From positions 1 through 6,566 of the forward strand of contig DKOG01000204.1 in the NCBI GenBank assembly GCA_002469915.1: a stretch of DNA of 6,566 nt, read 5' to 3'. The translations under genes and the position numbers were made by a program. This DNA is from Bacteroidetes bacterium UBA7368. Lineage in GTDB: Bacteria > Bacteroidota > Rhodothermia > Rhodothermales > UBA10348. Below the pieces are notes generated by a model. It had not been told where the DNA came from, did no database searches, and saw only the letters and a list, made by a program, of their open reading frames with translations. Positions 1 through 6,166 of this stretch are shown here, in pieces. Numbering within the stretch: the stretch's first letter is position 1; each line of letters opens with the position of its first letter.

Positions 1-261
1 CTGCGCTTCGAAAATGGTGGCGCTGTCTTCCCCTAGCTTCTCGCGCGTTACGGCAATGATCTTGTGGAGATCACGCTCCGCCCTTTTTATCGCACGCTCA
101 AACCGCTCATATTCCTCTTCCACCACTTCTGGTTCAAGGATTCGCCGCTCAACATTGAATGATACTCGGGCGTACATGTAGGCCGGCCCGATAGCAATCC
201 CTGGTGAAACAGCAATACCGTGCAGATCTGAGTCCAATATGGTGGATCCGGATGTACTCAT
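1..261 (-). CDS. ptsI: PTS enzyme I (phosphoenolpyruvate-protein phosphotransferase), N-terminal part, cut by window edge
   Basis: Translating the minus strand from the ATG at 261-259 gives 87 open codons running off the window. Residues 14-28 read HGIAVSPGIAIGPAY, the hallmark N-terminal strand of enzyme I, followed by a charged helix (about 48-76) and DSATIFEAQ at 79-87, matching the usual 'IFEAH' segment that starts the HPr-binding helical domain. Enzyme I takes phosphate from phosphoenolpyruvate in the cytoplasm and passes it to HPr. The active-site histidine and the PEP-binding barrel lie beyond the window and cannot be checked. The start overlaps the HPr stop codon (ATGA) and has a strong ribosome site inside the end of the HPr gene, so the two are co-translated. 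Identification is firm; intactness is unknown. Confidence 0.93.
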   Translation of the reverse strand, partial: MSTSGSTILDSDLHGIAVSPGIAIGPAYMYARVSFNVERRILEPEVVEEEYERFERAIKRAERDLHKIIAVTREKLGEDSATIFEAQ

Positions 262-527
262 ATAACCTCTCCAAACCCGTCCTTAAACAATGCGGCCAAC
301 GCATCAAAAGCTTCATGTTCATCCTCACCGTCGAACTGCAGCATAAGAGTGGCTCCTTGTTCAGCAGCTAGAGTCATCACACCGATAATGCTTTTTCCAT
401 TGATCTCATATCCGTCTTTATGGATATAGAATTCAGACTTAAACTGAGATGCCGCACGCACAATCATGGATGCAGGGCGCGTATGGAGACCGGCGCGGTT
501 CGTAACGATAACTTCTTTCTCAATCAT
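258..527 (-). CDS. ptsH: HPr phosphocarrier protein
   Basis: This 89-residue protein is the small phosphocarrier that accepts phosphate from enzyme I and donates it to PTS EIIA domains. GLHTRPAS at residues 13-20 places the phosphorylated histidine exactly at His15, and NGKSIIGVM at 43-51 places the regulatory serine exactly at Ser46, which supports choosing the ATG at 527. An upstream in-frame ATG at 560 would add 11 residues not expected in the family and shift this numbering. Length matches the family (about 85-90). There is no clear SD before either ATG. A one-mismatch TAnnTTTG-like octamer lies at 558-565 and would put transcription start downstream of the 560 ATG, but it is weak. The gene overlaps ptsI by four bases. 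Ser46 suggests control by HPr kinase, which is not in this window. Confidence 0.95.
   Translation of the reverse strand: MIEKEVIVTNRAGLHTRPASMIVRAASQFKSEFYIHKDGYEINGKSIIGVMTLAAEQGATLMLQFDGEDEHEAFDALAALFKDGFGEVI
266..272 (-). promoter_or_regulatory. Shine-Dalgarno site for ptsI inside the HPr gene
   Basis: The minus strand reads GGAGAGG, four bases before the ATG at 261-259. It is encoded by the last HPr codons. Together with the ATGA stop/start overlap it fixes the ptsI start and indicates translational coupling of HPr and enzyme I. Confidence 0.7.
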
Positions 528-587
528 GAAAGCAAAGAGTGGCTTGAAATGAAATAGCAAAGCTGTTCTCAGGGGGCACTTGCGCGC

Positions 588-1574
588 TCAATATACCCTA
601 GCAGCCATTTTTTGGGTCAATGCGCTTAGAGCATGGCGTCCGAAACCGTCCGGCAGATGCGACAACTCGGCCAGCGCCTGCTCAGAGTGGAATATAACAG
701 ATCTTTTAGCAGTCTCTAACACTCCCATCTCTCGCATGCGATTCCGAGCAGAGTCCACCTCGTCCTCTTCTATTCCACCTCGCTCCTGAACTCCGTGAAA
801 ATAGCCTTTTCCTGACTGCCTCTCCAACCGGAGCGCTTCAAGCAGCAGGAATGCTTTCTTACCGGAAATGAGATCCCCTCCGATTGGCTTTCCCCAGTTC
901 TCAGAATCGGCAGTAAGATCCAAAAGATCGTCCTGGATCTGAAAGGCTTGGCCCAGATGTCGTCCTATTTGATTCAACCTGACTAAATCGTCTGATGTCG
1001 GATTCCCCGTCATTGCACCTAACTTGAGACTAGCTTGGAGCAATGCAGACGTTTTCTGGTCAATCATGAGCAGATATTCATCCAGCGTAACGTCCGCGCG
1101 TAGCTCAAATTCCATATCCCTGATTTGCCCCTCACAAAGAATGCGAACGGCGTCATTAAATACCTTCAAACCATCTCGAAGCGAGGTGTCGGGTAAGGAA
1201 GCGACCAGTTCCGATGCCTTGCCTAGTAGGTAATCGCCCGCCAGAATAGCTGTCGGGTTATCCCATTTAACATGGATGGTGGGTCGGCCTCTGCGCGAAT
1301 CCGCTTCATCCATGATGTCATCATGAACTAGCGTAAAGATGTGGAACACTTCCATTCCCAATGCCACCTGAAGTGCAGCTTGCCGATTACCAGCAAATGC
1401 GTCGGCGGCACAAAGCACTAGTTGCGGGCGGAATCGCTTTCCTTTGCTATTCAGTACGTGACGTACCGGGTCGTAGAGTCTCGCCGGATCATTTGCGGAT
1501 ACAAGACCGGAGAGACCGGCTTCTACCTCACTCTGATTCGTAGTCAAGAACTCCTGAATCATACTCGGAGTCAT
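588..1574 (-). CDS. Trans-polyprenyl diphosphate synthase (short-chain, probably geranylgeranyl or farnesyl type)
   Basis: The 328-residue cytoplasmic enzyme condenses isopentenyl diphosphate onto allylic diphosphates for quinone, carotenoid or cell-wall carrier precursors. Visible family motifs in order are GKRFRP (45-50), the first aspartate-rich motif DDIMD (85-89) followed by RRGRP (94-98), GD (113-114), EGQ (148-150), KT (174-175), the second aspartate-rich motif DDLLD (215-219), and GGD plus GKK (232-240). All catalytic positions look intact. The residue five before the first DDxxD is Phe80, bulky, which in the family tends to limit product length, so a C15-C20 product is more likely than C40. 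The start at 1574 is preferred over Met5 because GAGG lies ten bases upstream (1585-1588). It begins 16 bases after the adenylate kinase stop, so the two are probably one operon. Confidence 0.93.
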   Translation of the reverse strand: MTPSMIQEFLTTNQSEVEAGLSGLVSANDPARLYDPVRHVLNSKGKRFRPQLVLCAADAFAGNRQAALQVALGMEVFHIFTLVHDDIMDEADSRRGRPTIHVKWDNPTAILAGDYLLGKASELVASLPDTSLRDGLKVFNDAVRILCEGQIRDMEFELRADVTLDEYLLMIDQKTSALLQASLKLGAMTGNPTSDDLVRLNQIGRHLGQAFQIQDDLLDLTADSENWGKPIGGDLISGKKAFLLLEALRLERQSGKGYFHGVQERGGIEEDEVDSARNRMREMGVLETAKRSVIFHSEQALAELSHLPDGFGRHALSALTQKMAARVY

Positions 1575-1590
1575 TGTTTATTCGCCTCAA

Positions 1591-2229
1591 TTAAGCGGGA
1601 GAAATACCGATTTCCGTTCGAATTCGATCAAATACCTCTTCAAACGTTCCTGTACCGTCTACTTCCTGCAACATATGCTGCTTTCGATAATAGTTTTGCA
1701 CAGGACTCGTCTCTGCCTGATAAATTTCCAAACGATGCTTAATAGCCTCGGGCTTATCATCCTTACGCTGAATGATAACCCCTGGCTCTAGGTCTTCGGG
1801 AGGGGGCTTGAAGTCAAGATGATAATTTTCACCGGTTACCTTATTGACTCGTCGCTTTGAGAGGCGATCGATTATCACCTCGTCAGGTACCACAAGACTC
1901 AGTACGGTATCAATTGCCGCTTCCTTCTGATCTAAAAAGTCATACAACCACTTCGCCTGTTCGATAGTGCGAGGATATCCATCCAGCACGAACTTTTTGA
2001 AATTACACTTTGAGATTGCATCCTCGGCTAGATTACGTACGAAGATGCCGGGTACGAGCTTGCCAGCCTCTATATAGACCCGGGCATTCTTACCCAGTTC
2101 TGAGCTATTTCTCATTTCCCGGCGCAACAGGATTCCGGTGGAAATATGAGTGAATCCTTCCCTTTCTGAGAGAAATTGAGCTTGAGACCCCTTTCCAACA
2201 CCGGGAGGACCAAATAATACTACACGCAT
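1591..2229 (-). CDS. adk: Adenylate kinase
   Basis: The 212-residue enzyme interconverts ATP + AMP and 2 ADP. The P-loop GPPGVGKGSQ is at 7-16, the AMP-binding STG at 30-32 with Arg36, GKLVP at 56-60, LDGYPRT at 82-88, the LID domain from about 122 to 159 (KRRVNKVTGENYHLDF, without zinc cysteines), and RKDD at 155-158 followed by Arg166. Arginines equivalent to E. coli R36, R88, R119, R123, R156 and R167 are all present. Two positions depart from the usual pattern: STGD is STGI (residue 33) and the acidic residue after LVP is glycine (61). The start at 2229 gives the normal short MRVVLFG N-terminus; no SD is visible. A candidate promoter lies in the 73-bp gap upstream, and the polyprenyl synthase follows 16 bases downstream. 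Confidence 0.96.
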   Translation of the reverse strand: MRVVLFGPPGVGKGSQAQFLSEREGFTHISTGILLRREMRNSSELGKNARVYIEAGKLVPGIFVRNLAEDAISKCNFKKFVLDGYPRTIEQAKWLYDFLDQKEAAIDTVLSLVVPDEVIIDRLSKRRVNKVTGENYHLDFKPPPEDLEPGVIIQRKDDKPEAIKHRLEIYQAETSPVQNYYRKQHMLQEVDGTGTFEEVFDRIRTEIGISPA

Positions 2230-2280
2230 GATCAGATAAAATGCTCAGAAGCTGAAAGGAACGTAATCGGCCTTCCACCC

Positions 2281-2288
2281 CAAAATTA
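2281..2288 (-). promoter_or_regulatory. Candidate Bacteroidota-type -7 element upstream of adk
   Basis: The minus strand reads TAATTTTG, an exact match to the TAnnTTTG element used by the Bacteroidota primary sigma factor, 51 bases before the adk ATG. No good TTTG -33 element lies at the expected distance. The same octamer pattern also occurs by chance inside coding sequence here (2357-2364, 2996-3003), so this rests mainly on its intergenic position. Confidence 0.35.
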
Positions 2289-2303
2289 GATAAATGATTC
2301 CGG

Positions 2304-2816
2304 CTATTTTTCCGGACCGGGTTTCGAATGATTTTTTTCCTGCAATCGATCCCTCACAAAGGTAGCAAGTTCCTTCCCAAAAACGTTCACTCCTGTGTGA
2401 AATAACTGTTTTATGGCTCCAGAAAATAAGCCCTCGGCTTCCGGTACTAAATTCACGACCGGTGGTTGTTCTTCAAGCGCTTTTCGAACGGCATCTGAGG
2501 AATTACTGCCTTTATCCATCATACCAGCGATACGCTTGGCAATTTGGTCAGAAAGCTGATCAAGACCATCGTGGTACTCAATTCCCTTGGAGCCTGAGCT
2601 TCGTCTAAAAAACAACAAACCGACCAACAGCCCGGCACCAATAGCAGCCCCAACCTTTAATTTCGGCTGATTTTTGACCTTATCGAGTAGAGGTGGGACC
2701 CGTCCAGGAATTTTAGACTCTAGACGCTCAAAACGATCTGAGATAGCATCGCTTTTGACTTTCAATCGCTCTTCCAATTGAGCGCGTGTTAGCTCAGAAG
2801 TCACTTCTTCTTTCAT
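2304..2816 (-). CDS. Single-pass membrane protein with glycine-zipper segment, YqjD/DUF883-like
   Basis: This 170-residue protein has a charged N-terminal helical region (about 1-37, with RAQLEERLKVKSDAISDRFERL-like heptads), a short linker with proline, and one hydrophobic segment at about 54-70 (KVGAAIGAGLLVGLLFF) rich in small residues and closed by RR. This resembles the membrane segment of YqjD/ElaB/DUF883 proteins. In those relatives the segment is near the C-terminus; here about 100 mostly helical residues follow, including a conserved-looking stretch at 126-160. The gene overlaps the YqjE-type gene by ATGA and has a strong GGAGGAG site, the same pairing seen for yqjD-yqjE in Proteobacteria. 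The family match is by pattern only and the specific function is unknown; a role at the inner membrane is inferred. Confidence 0.75.
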   Translation of the reverse strand: MKEEVTSELTRAQLEERLKVKSDAISDRFERLESKIPGRVPPLLDKVKNQPKLKVGAAIGAGLLVGLLFFRRSSGSKGIEYHDGLDQLSDQIAKRIAGMMDKGSNSSDAVRKALEEQPPVVNLVPEAEGLFSGAIKQLFHTGVNVFGKELATFVRDRLQEKNHSKPGPEK

Positions 2817-3340
2817 GACAACTCCTCCGCTTCATCAGTCTTGCCACGATCGATATCCTGAGGCATAGGCTCCGTCGTTGATGAGGCCTTTTTAAGTAAT
2901 TTTTTTGACTCAGGGTGCTCTGCCAAGGATGGGCGATCTGGAGCCGAACTTGTTTTCATAAATCGAGGCCCGACGACCTGAATAACGAGCGTGATCAAAC
3001 CTAAGATGCCACCTACAATTACGTAACCCAGCGCAGGTGAATCAACAAGGCTTCCCACCCATACGGCTAATCCCAGAAGCAAAAATAAAGCGGTAAATAG
3101 CCCCAAAACGATTATCACTAACAGAGAAATTACCTGATTAGCGACTTTTTCAATGCGCTCTTCTAATTCGAGCTGAACTAAGCGTACTCTTAAGTCTACC
3201 CACTCTTTCATGTCCGAAACCAATCCCTTGGTTTCATCTACCAAAGCAGATATGCGGCCTCGCCCCGACTGCTTATCTGCAGACTCGGGCGGCTGGGTAT
3301 CAATACCCTTAGAACTGTTGTGTGTAGCGTCTTCGCTCAT
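2813..3340 (-). CDS. YqjE-type membrane protein (phage holin superfamily III / DUF1469-like)
   Basis: The 175-residue protein has a polar N-terminal tail (1-30), an amphipathic helix with many charges (about 31-68, including RVRLVQLELEERIEKV) and two membrane helices, about 70-96 (ISLLVIIVLGLFTALFLLLG) and 104-124, separated by a short turn with SPALGY. A hydrophilic charged tail of about 50 residues follows. The QLELEER segment leading straight into the first membrane helix is typical of the YqjE / holin_X family. Despite the family name these chromosomal members are not phage lysis proteins as far as is known; an envelope role is inferred. The start has no SD, but a 69-bp gap upstream contains a possible promoter, so this may head its own transcription unit with the YqjD-like gene. 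Confidence 0.8.
   Translation of the reverse strand: MSEDATHNSSKGIDTQPPESADKQSGRGRISALVDETKGLVSDMKEWVDLRVRLVQLELEERIEKVANQVISLLVIIVLGLFTALFLLLGLAVWVGSLVDSPALGYVIVGGILGLITLVIQVVGPRFMKTSSAPDRPSLAEHPESKKLLKKASSTTEPMPQDIDRGKTDEAEELS
2822..2828 (-). promoter_or_regulatory. Strong Shine-Dalgarno site for the YqjD-like gene
   Basis: GGAGGAG on the minus strand ends five bases before the ATG at 2816 and lies inside the final codons of the YqjE-type gene. With the four-base stop/start overlap it supports the start and coupled translation of the pair. Confidence 0.7.
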
Positions 3341-3370
3341 GGTCTATCAATGGTGAGGTCTTACATGGGA

Positions 3371-3399
3371 GAAAATACATCCTTTTCATCTCGCTTCAA
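3371..3399 (-). promoter_or_regulatory. Weak candidate promoter upstream of the YqjE-type gene
   Basis: On the minus strand TTG (3397-3399) and TATTTTC (3371-3377) are separated by 19 bases, the spacing of Bacteroidota -33/-7 promoters. The -7 lacks the final G, so the match is imperfect. It would start transcription about 25 bases before the gene at 3340. Confidence 0.25.
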
Positions 3400-3409
3400 C
3401 GCTTAAACA

Positions 3410-4438
3410 CTAAAAAGAAAGAAAGGATGCGTGACTCCGCCCATCTGGCTCCCAATCCAATGCTGGCCGCTGGGCCGTACCTAGAGCCTGCCAAGCATCA
3501 TGCTCTTGTCTAAGAGACCCATCTGAAAACACACATTGAATATGGTCTTTCGATTCGTCCAACCATGACTCCACTGCTACCAATGATTCATATTCCACCC
3601 AACGTACATGGCCCGGAAGTTGCGCCTCAGCTTCGCCTCGAGAGATTAAGAACTGATCGTCATCGGCAAAGGCGTGAGGTGTAGATACCGCTTTGAGAAA
3701 CGCCCGCTGCATCTTGAGGGCACCGCGCGTGCTTGAATGAGCGGGGAAAAGCCCTCGATACGTTGCAAAGGCATCCAAAACGGGATCGATGTCCATTCCT
3801 TTTGGAGCAAAAACGAGGGCTACACTGCGACAACCCATCCCTTCGTGCAACAAGGCATCTTCTGCTAAATCCAATAGGGCCTCATTTCGCTCGCGGCCAT
3901 CTAGTACGGCAACGGAGTAGCGATGCCCGCGAAGCCAACAGGCATCTCGCGGGAGTTCTGCTTCTTCTGCTTTCGAGAGAACATGTTGCATCACGCTGTC
4001 AGACCCTGATGCAATAAGACGATCACACGATGCAATGACTTGATCGGCCTCGAGCAACGCTGCCGGCAAACCGCGCGCCTCAACAAGTAAATCATCGAGA
4101 AAGGCTTGAAGTAAGAAAGGCGTCTTTGATGAGATGGATCCAAGATATCTGTGACCACTAATGAGTGTGGCTACCAAGTCCTGAAGCTCAACGAAAGGAA
4201 TGTTTCCAGGGTTTAACACACCAATGCTCTTCATCCCTGTGCTTTCAAATTCGTTTGCCCATTTCTCTAACCGACTTTCGTTTAGCAGGCTGAGTTGCTG
4301 GTTTACCGCGAACGCAATCGCTTCTTCTGTAAATCGATTATCTGCAGCGAGCGTGCGCATCGTGGCTACAGAGCGAGATGGGATTTCCGGATCCGACCAA
4401 AGATTCGATACGTGTACCAGTGCCTGGATGAGTTTCAT
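3410..4438 (-). CDS. LuxC-like acyl-CoA reductase (aldehyde-forming)
   Basis: The 342-residue protein fits the LuxC acyl-CoA reductase family (aldehyde dehydrogenase fold), which reduces acyl-CoA or an acyl-enzyme to aldehyde with NADPH. Supporting motifs are NPGNIPFVELQDLVATLISGH (from 76 to 96; compare the GN-P-V--F-D-L--LLSGH pattern of LuxC), SSK at 103-105, GSDS at 145-148, the RxSVAVLDG strand ending at 181, and GMGCRS at 200-205, where Cys203 is the expected nucleophile. The C-terminal PDGRSHASFLSF resembles the DG...FL ending of many members. It is shorter than luminescence LuxC (about 480), like the stand-alone bacteroidete versions. The start lies four bases after the crcB stop with only a weak GAGA, so it is read with crcB and the thiolase. 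No luxAB, luxD or luxE is present. The true substrate is unknown. Confidence 0.82.
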   Translation of the reverse strand: MKLIQALVHVSNLWSDPEIPSRSVATMRTLAADNRFTEEAIAFAVNQQLSLLNESRLEKWANEFESTGMKSIGVLNPGNIPFVELQDLVATLISGHRYLGSISSKTPFLLQAFLDDLLVEARGLPAALLEADQVIASCDRLIASGSDSVMQHVLSKAEEAELPRDACWLRGHRYSVAVLDGRERNEALLDLAEDALLHEGMGCRSVALVFAPKGMDIDPVLDAFATYRGLFPAHSSTRGALKMQRAFLKAVSTPHAFADDDQFLISRGEAEAQLPGHVRWVEYESLVAVESWLDESKDHIQCVFSDGSLRQEHDAWQALGTAQRPALDWEPDGRSHASFLSF

Positions 4439-4442
4439 AGCG

Positions 4443-4865
4443 TTATCTCACAGTTGTCAAGAACCAACGAGCAATCGCAAATCCGGCAAAGACAGCAAGC
4501 AATGCGCCCACATTATTGGCCAACACATTAGCGGCAGCCAGGCCTAATTCCCCCTCCTGTACTAGCCGCATCGATTCTAGTGCGTAAGCTGAAAAGGTTG
4601 TAAAAGCGCCCAGAACGCCGATAAAGAAGAAGGCATTGGTTCGTTGTTGACCTGTAGTCTCATCTAACATTGCCCAAATAAATCCGGCAAGAAAAGAGCC
4701 AATCACGTTCACGATGAGCGTGCCCCAGGGATAGCTCCCCCCGACGAATCGAAACGCAACTAAAGACGCAGCATACCTCAGCCCCGCCCCAATCGCGCCT
4801 CCAGCCACAATGTAGAGTAATTTAGACACGCTCAATCGCGATTGCTGTACCGCCGCCCGTTCCAT
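4443..4865 (-). CDS. crcB: CrcB/Fluc fluoride channel
   Basis: This small membrane protein exports fluoride as a dual-topology dimer. Four hydrophobic helices are visible, with GGAIGAGLRY at 22-31, GTLIVNVIGSFLAG at 48-61 (with the conserved polar Asn53) and LGAFTTFSAYALE at 85-97, the signature TTFS segment. The second Phe-box position is tyrosine (Tyr94) where many members have phenylalanine. The start is unresolved: the ATG at 4865 gives 140 residues but overlaps the thiolase end by 44 bases and lacks a well-spaced SD. A GTG at 4829-4827 would give 128 residues, the usual family length, overlapping the thiolase stop by only 8 bases. The gene sits between thiolase and the LuxC-like reductase. 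I see no fluoride riboswitch in front of the unit. Confidence 0.93.
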   Translation of the reverse strand: MERAAVQQSRLSVSKLLYIVAGGAIGAGLRYAASLVAFRFVGGSYPWGTLIVNVIGSFLAGFIWAMLDETTGQQRTNAFFFIGVLGAFTTFSAYALESMRLVQEGELGLAAANVLANNVGALLAVFAGFAIARWFLTTVR

Positions 4866-6012
4866 GACAAATCGCAGCCATTCCTCTCTCGAGGTCTCTA
4901 TTTACTAGGGCATGGGCGAGTGTACCGAGAATGCGAGCTCCAGAACATCCAATAGGGTGACCGAGCGCAATGGCTCCACCATTCACGTTCAGCTTGTCGT
5001 AGGAAACACCTAACATATCCCGAAAAAGCACGCTATTGATTGAGAATGCCTCATTATTTTCAAACAGGTCAAAGTCATCTACCGTCAGTGACAGTTTGTT
5101 GAGCACCTTATTAACGGCCGGAATAGGCGCTTCGGGAAAGCGCCAAGGGGCACCCGCTGACCATGAACTAGCCAAAACTCGAGCCATCGGTTTGAGACCG
5201 TATTTCTCGAGGGCATCACCACTTGCAATGACCATTGTAGTCGCGCCATCACTTATCTGACTGCTATTGCCCGCCGTTAACACGCCTTTCTTGTTGAACG
5301 CAGGCCGCAATTTGGCAAGAGAAGCTAGAGTGGTCGCGGGACGAATACCCTCGTCTCGGTTCAGAGTTACCATATCCCGACGAACCCGATATTCGATGGG
5401 GGCCACTTCAGAGGTAAATGCTCCATTTGCCCAAGCTGCATCAGCACGCTCGTGGGACATCGCTGCGACTTCGTCCAATTGCTCTCTAGCTACACCTTTT
5501 TCAGCAGCCAATCGTTCGGTCTGCACCCCCATCGCTTCACCGCTCATGGGATCGCTGAGTCCATCGTGCAGCAACAAGTCGGTCAATCCCTCCGGATTAC
5601 CCATCAAAAACTTATATCCCCATCGAGCGCGGTGCGACAGGTAAAAACCCGTTCCCGACATGGACTCAGTTCCGCCAGCAAGCATCAAATCTGCTTCACC
5701 TGCTCGGATCATGGTCGCCGCCTGCATAACGCTCATCATTCCGGAAGAACACACCATATCGATAGTGAATCCATCGACGTGATCAGGAATTCCGGCTTTA
5801 AACGCCGCTTGTCGTGGAATAAGTTGCCCTTGGCCAGCCCGAAGGATGTTTCCGTAGATGTAGAGGTCTAGGTTTGAAGCCTCAATACCCGTCCTCTCAA
5901 TAGAGGCTTTCATTGTATGGGCTGCAAGATCTACCGCGTTATGGTCTTTTAGGGCACCACCAAAGGTGCCAATCGGTGTTCGAACCGAATCGACGATATA
6001 GACGTCTCGCAT
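4822..6012 (-). CDS. Thiolase family protein (acetyl-CoA C-acyltransferase)
   Basis: The 396-residue protein (start at 6012) is a full-length thiolase, either making acetoacetyl-CoA or cleaving 3-ketoacyl-CoA in fatty-acid breakdown. The N-terminus VYIVDSVRTPIGTFGGAL is standard. The acylated Cys88 lies in DMVCSSGMM, NEAF is at 320-323, the catalytic His352 in GHPIGCSGARI, and the second catalytic Cys382 in AAICHGTGGG. All three catalytic residues are present. An upstream in-frame ATG at 6093 would add 27 residues unlike the family, so it was not used. No SD is seen. The sequence does not distinguish biosynthetic from degradative type; placement before a LuxC-like acyl-CoA reductase suggests acyl-CoA metabolism, but no other beta-oxidation genes are in view. 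Confidence 0.94.
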   Translation of the reverse strand: MRDVYIVDSVRTPIGTFGGALKDHNAVDLAAHTMKASIERTGIEASNLDLYIYGNILRAGQGQLIPRQAAFKAGIPDHVDGFTIDMVCSSGMMSVMQAATMIRAGEADLMLAGGTESMSGTGFYLSHRARWGYKFLMGNPEGLTDLLLHDGLSDPMSGEAMGVQTERLAAEKGVAREQLDEVAAMSHERADAAWANGAFTSEVAPIEYRVRRDMVTLNRDEGIRPATTLASLAKLRPAFNKKGVLTAGNSSQISDGATTMVIASGDALEKYGLKPMARVLASSWSAGAPWRFPEAPIPAVNKVLNKLSLTVDDFDLFENNEAFSINSVLFRDMLGVSYDKLNVNGGAIALGHPIGCSGARILGTLAHALVNRDLERGMAAICHGTGGGTAIAIERV

Positions 6013-6043
6013 CTGATTTGTAAAGGGTGTCGTGGAACTATTA

Positions 6044-6075
6044 GGTATCAGAAATAAACTACAGATACCGATACC
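6044..6075. repeat. Clustered GGTATC/GATACC hexamers upstream of thiolase
   Basis: GGTATC at 6044-6049 and GATACC at 6064-6069 form a 6-bp inverted pair with a 14-base centre, and GATACC repeats immediately at 6070-6075, running into the palindrome ACCGGT. It lies 32-63 bases before the thiolase start. It could be an operator or chance; nothing more can be said from sequence. Confidence 0.3.
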
Positions 6076-6122
6076 GGTTCGCCTCGAACGCACGAGTCAG
6101 GGGAATTCACACGTAATGCTCA

Positions 6123-6154
6123 ACCGTGTGGCGCTTTGGAGCTTCCTACACGGT
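6123..6154. terminator. Hairpin between the small unknown gene and thiolase (possible terminator)
   Basis: ACCGTGT (6123-6129) pairs perfectly with ACACGGT (6148-6154), and two more G-C pairs (6130-6131 with 6145-6146) form if one T bulges. There is no T-run on the minus strand after the stem, so it is not a classic Rho-independent terminator. It begins 13 bases after the stop of the upstream gene and may stabilise or end its transcript. Confidence 0.35.
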
Positions 6155-6166
6155 CGCCCTCACCCA

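Noticed and set aside
528..560. Longer HPr starting at ATG 560
   Set aside because: It shifts the active histidine away from position 15 and adds residues absent from the family.
2294..2320. TCCGG/CCGGA inverted repeat at the end of the YqjD-like gene as a terminator
   Set aside because: The stem is only 5 bp, the loop is 8 bases, and no T-run follows on the minus strand.
3295..3308. Palindrome GGGTATCAATACCC near the start of the YqjE-type gene
   Set aside because: It is inside coding sequence, short, and not linked to any recognisable site; likely chance.
2813..3340. Prophage remnant because of the holin-superfamily protein
   Set aside because: The YqjE type is a common chromosomal protein and no other phage gene, integrase or att site is present.
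6013..6093. In-frame N-terminal extension of the thiolase from an ATG at 6093
   Set aside because: The added 27 residues do not resemble thiolase, and Met at 6012 begins the standard VYIVDSVRTP start.
6013..6166. Fluoride riboswitch upstream of the thiolase-crcB unit
   Set aside because: I could not find the conserved GATGG-type core or matching pseudoknot segments by eye.
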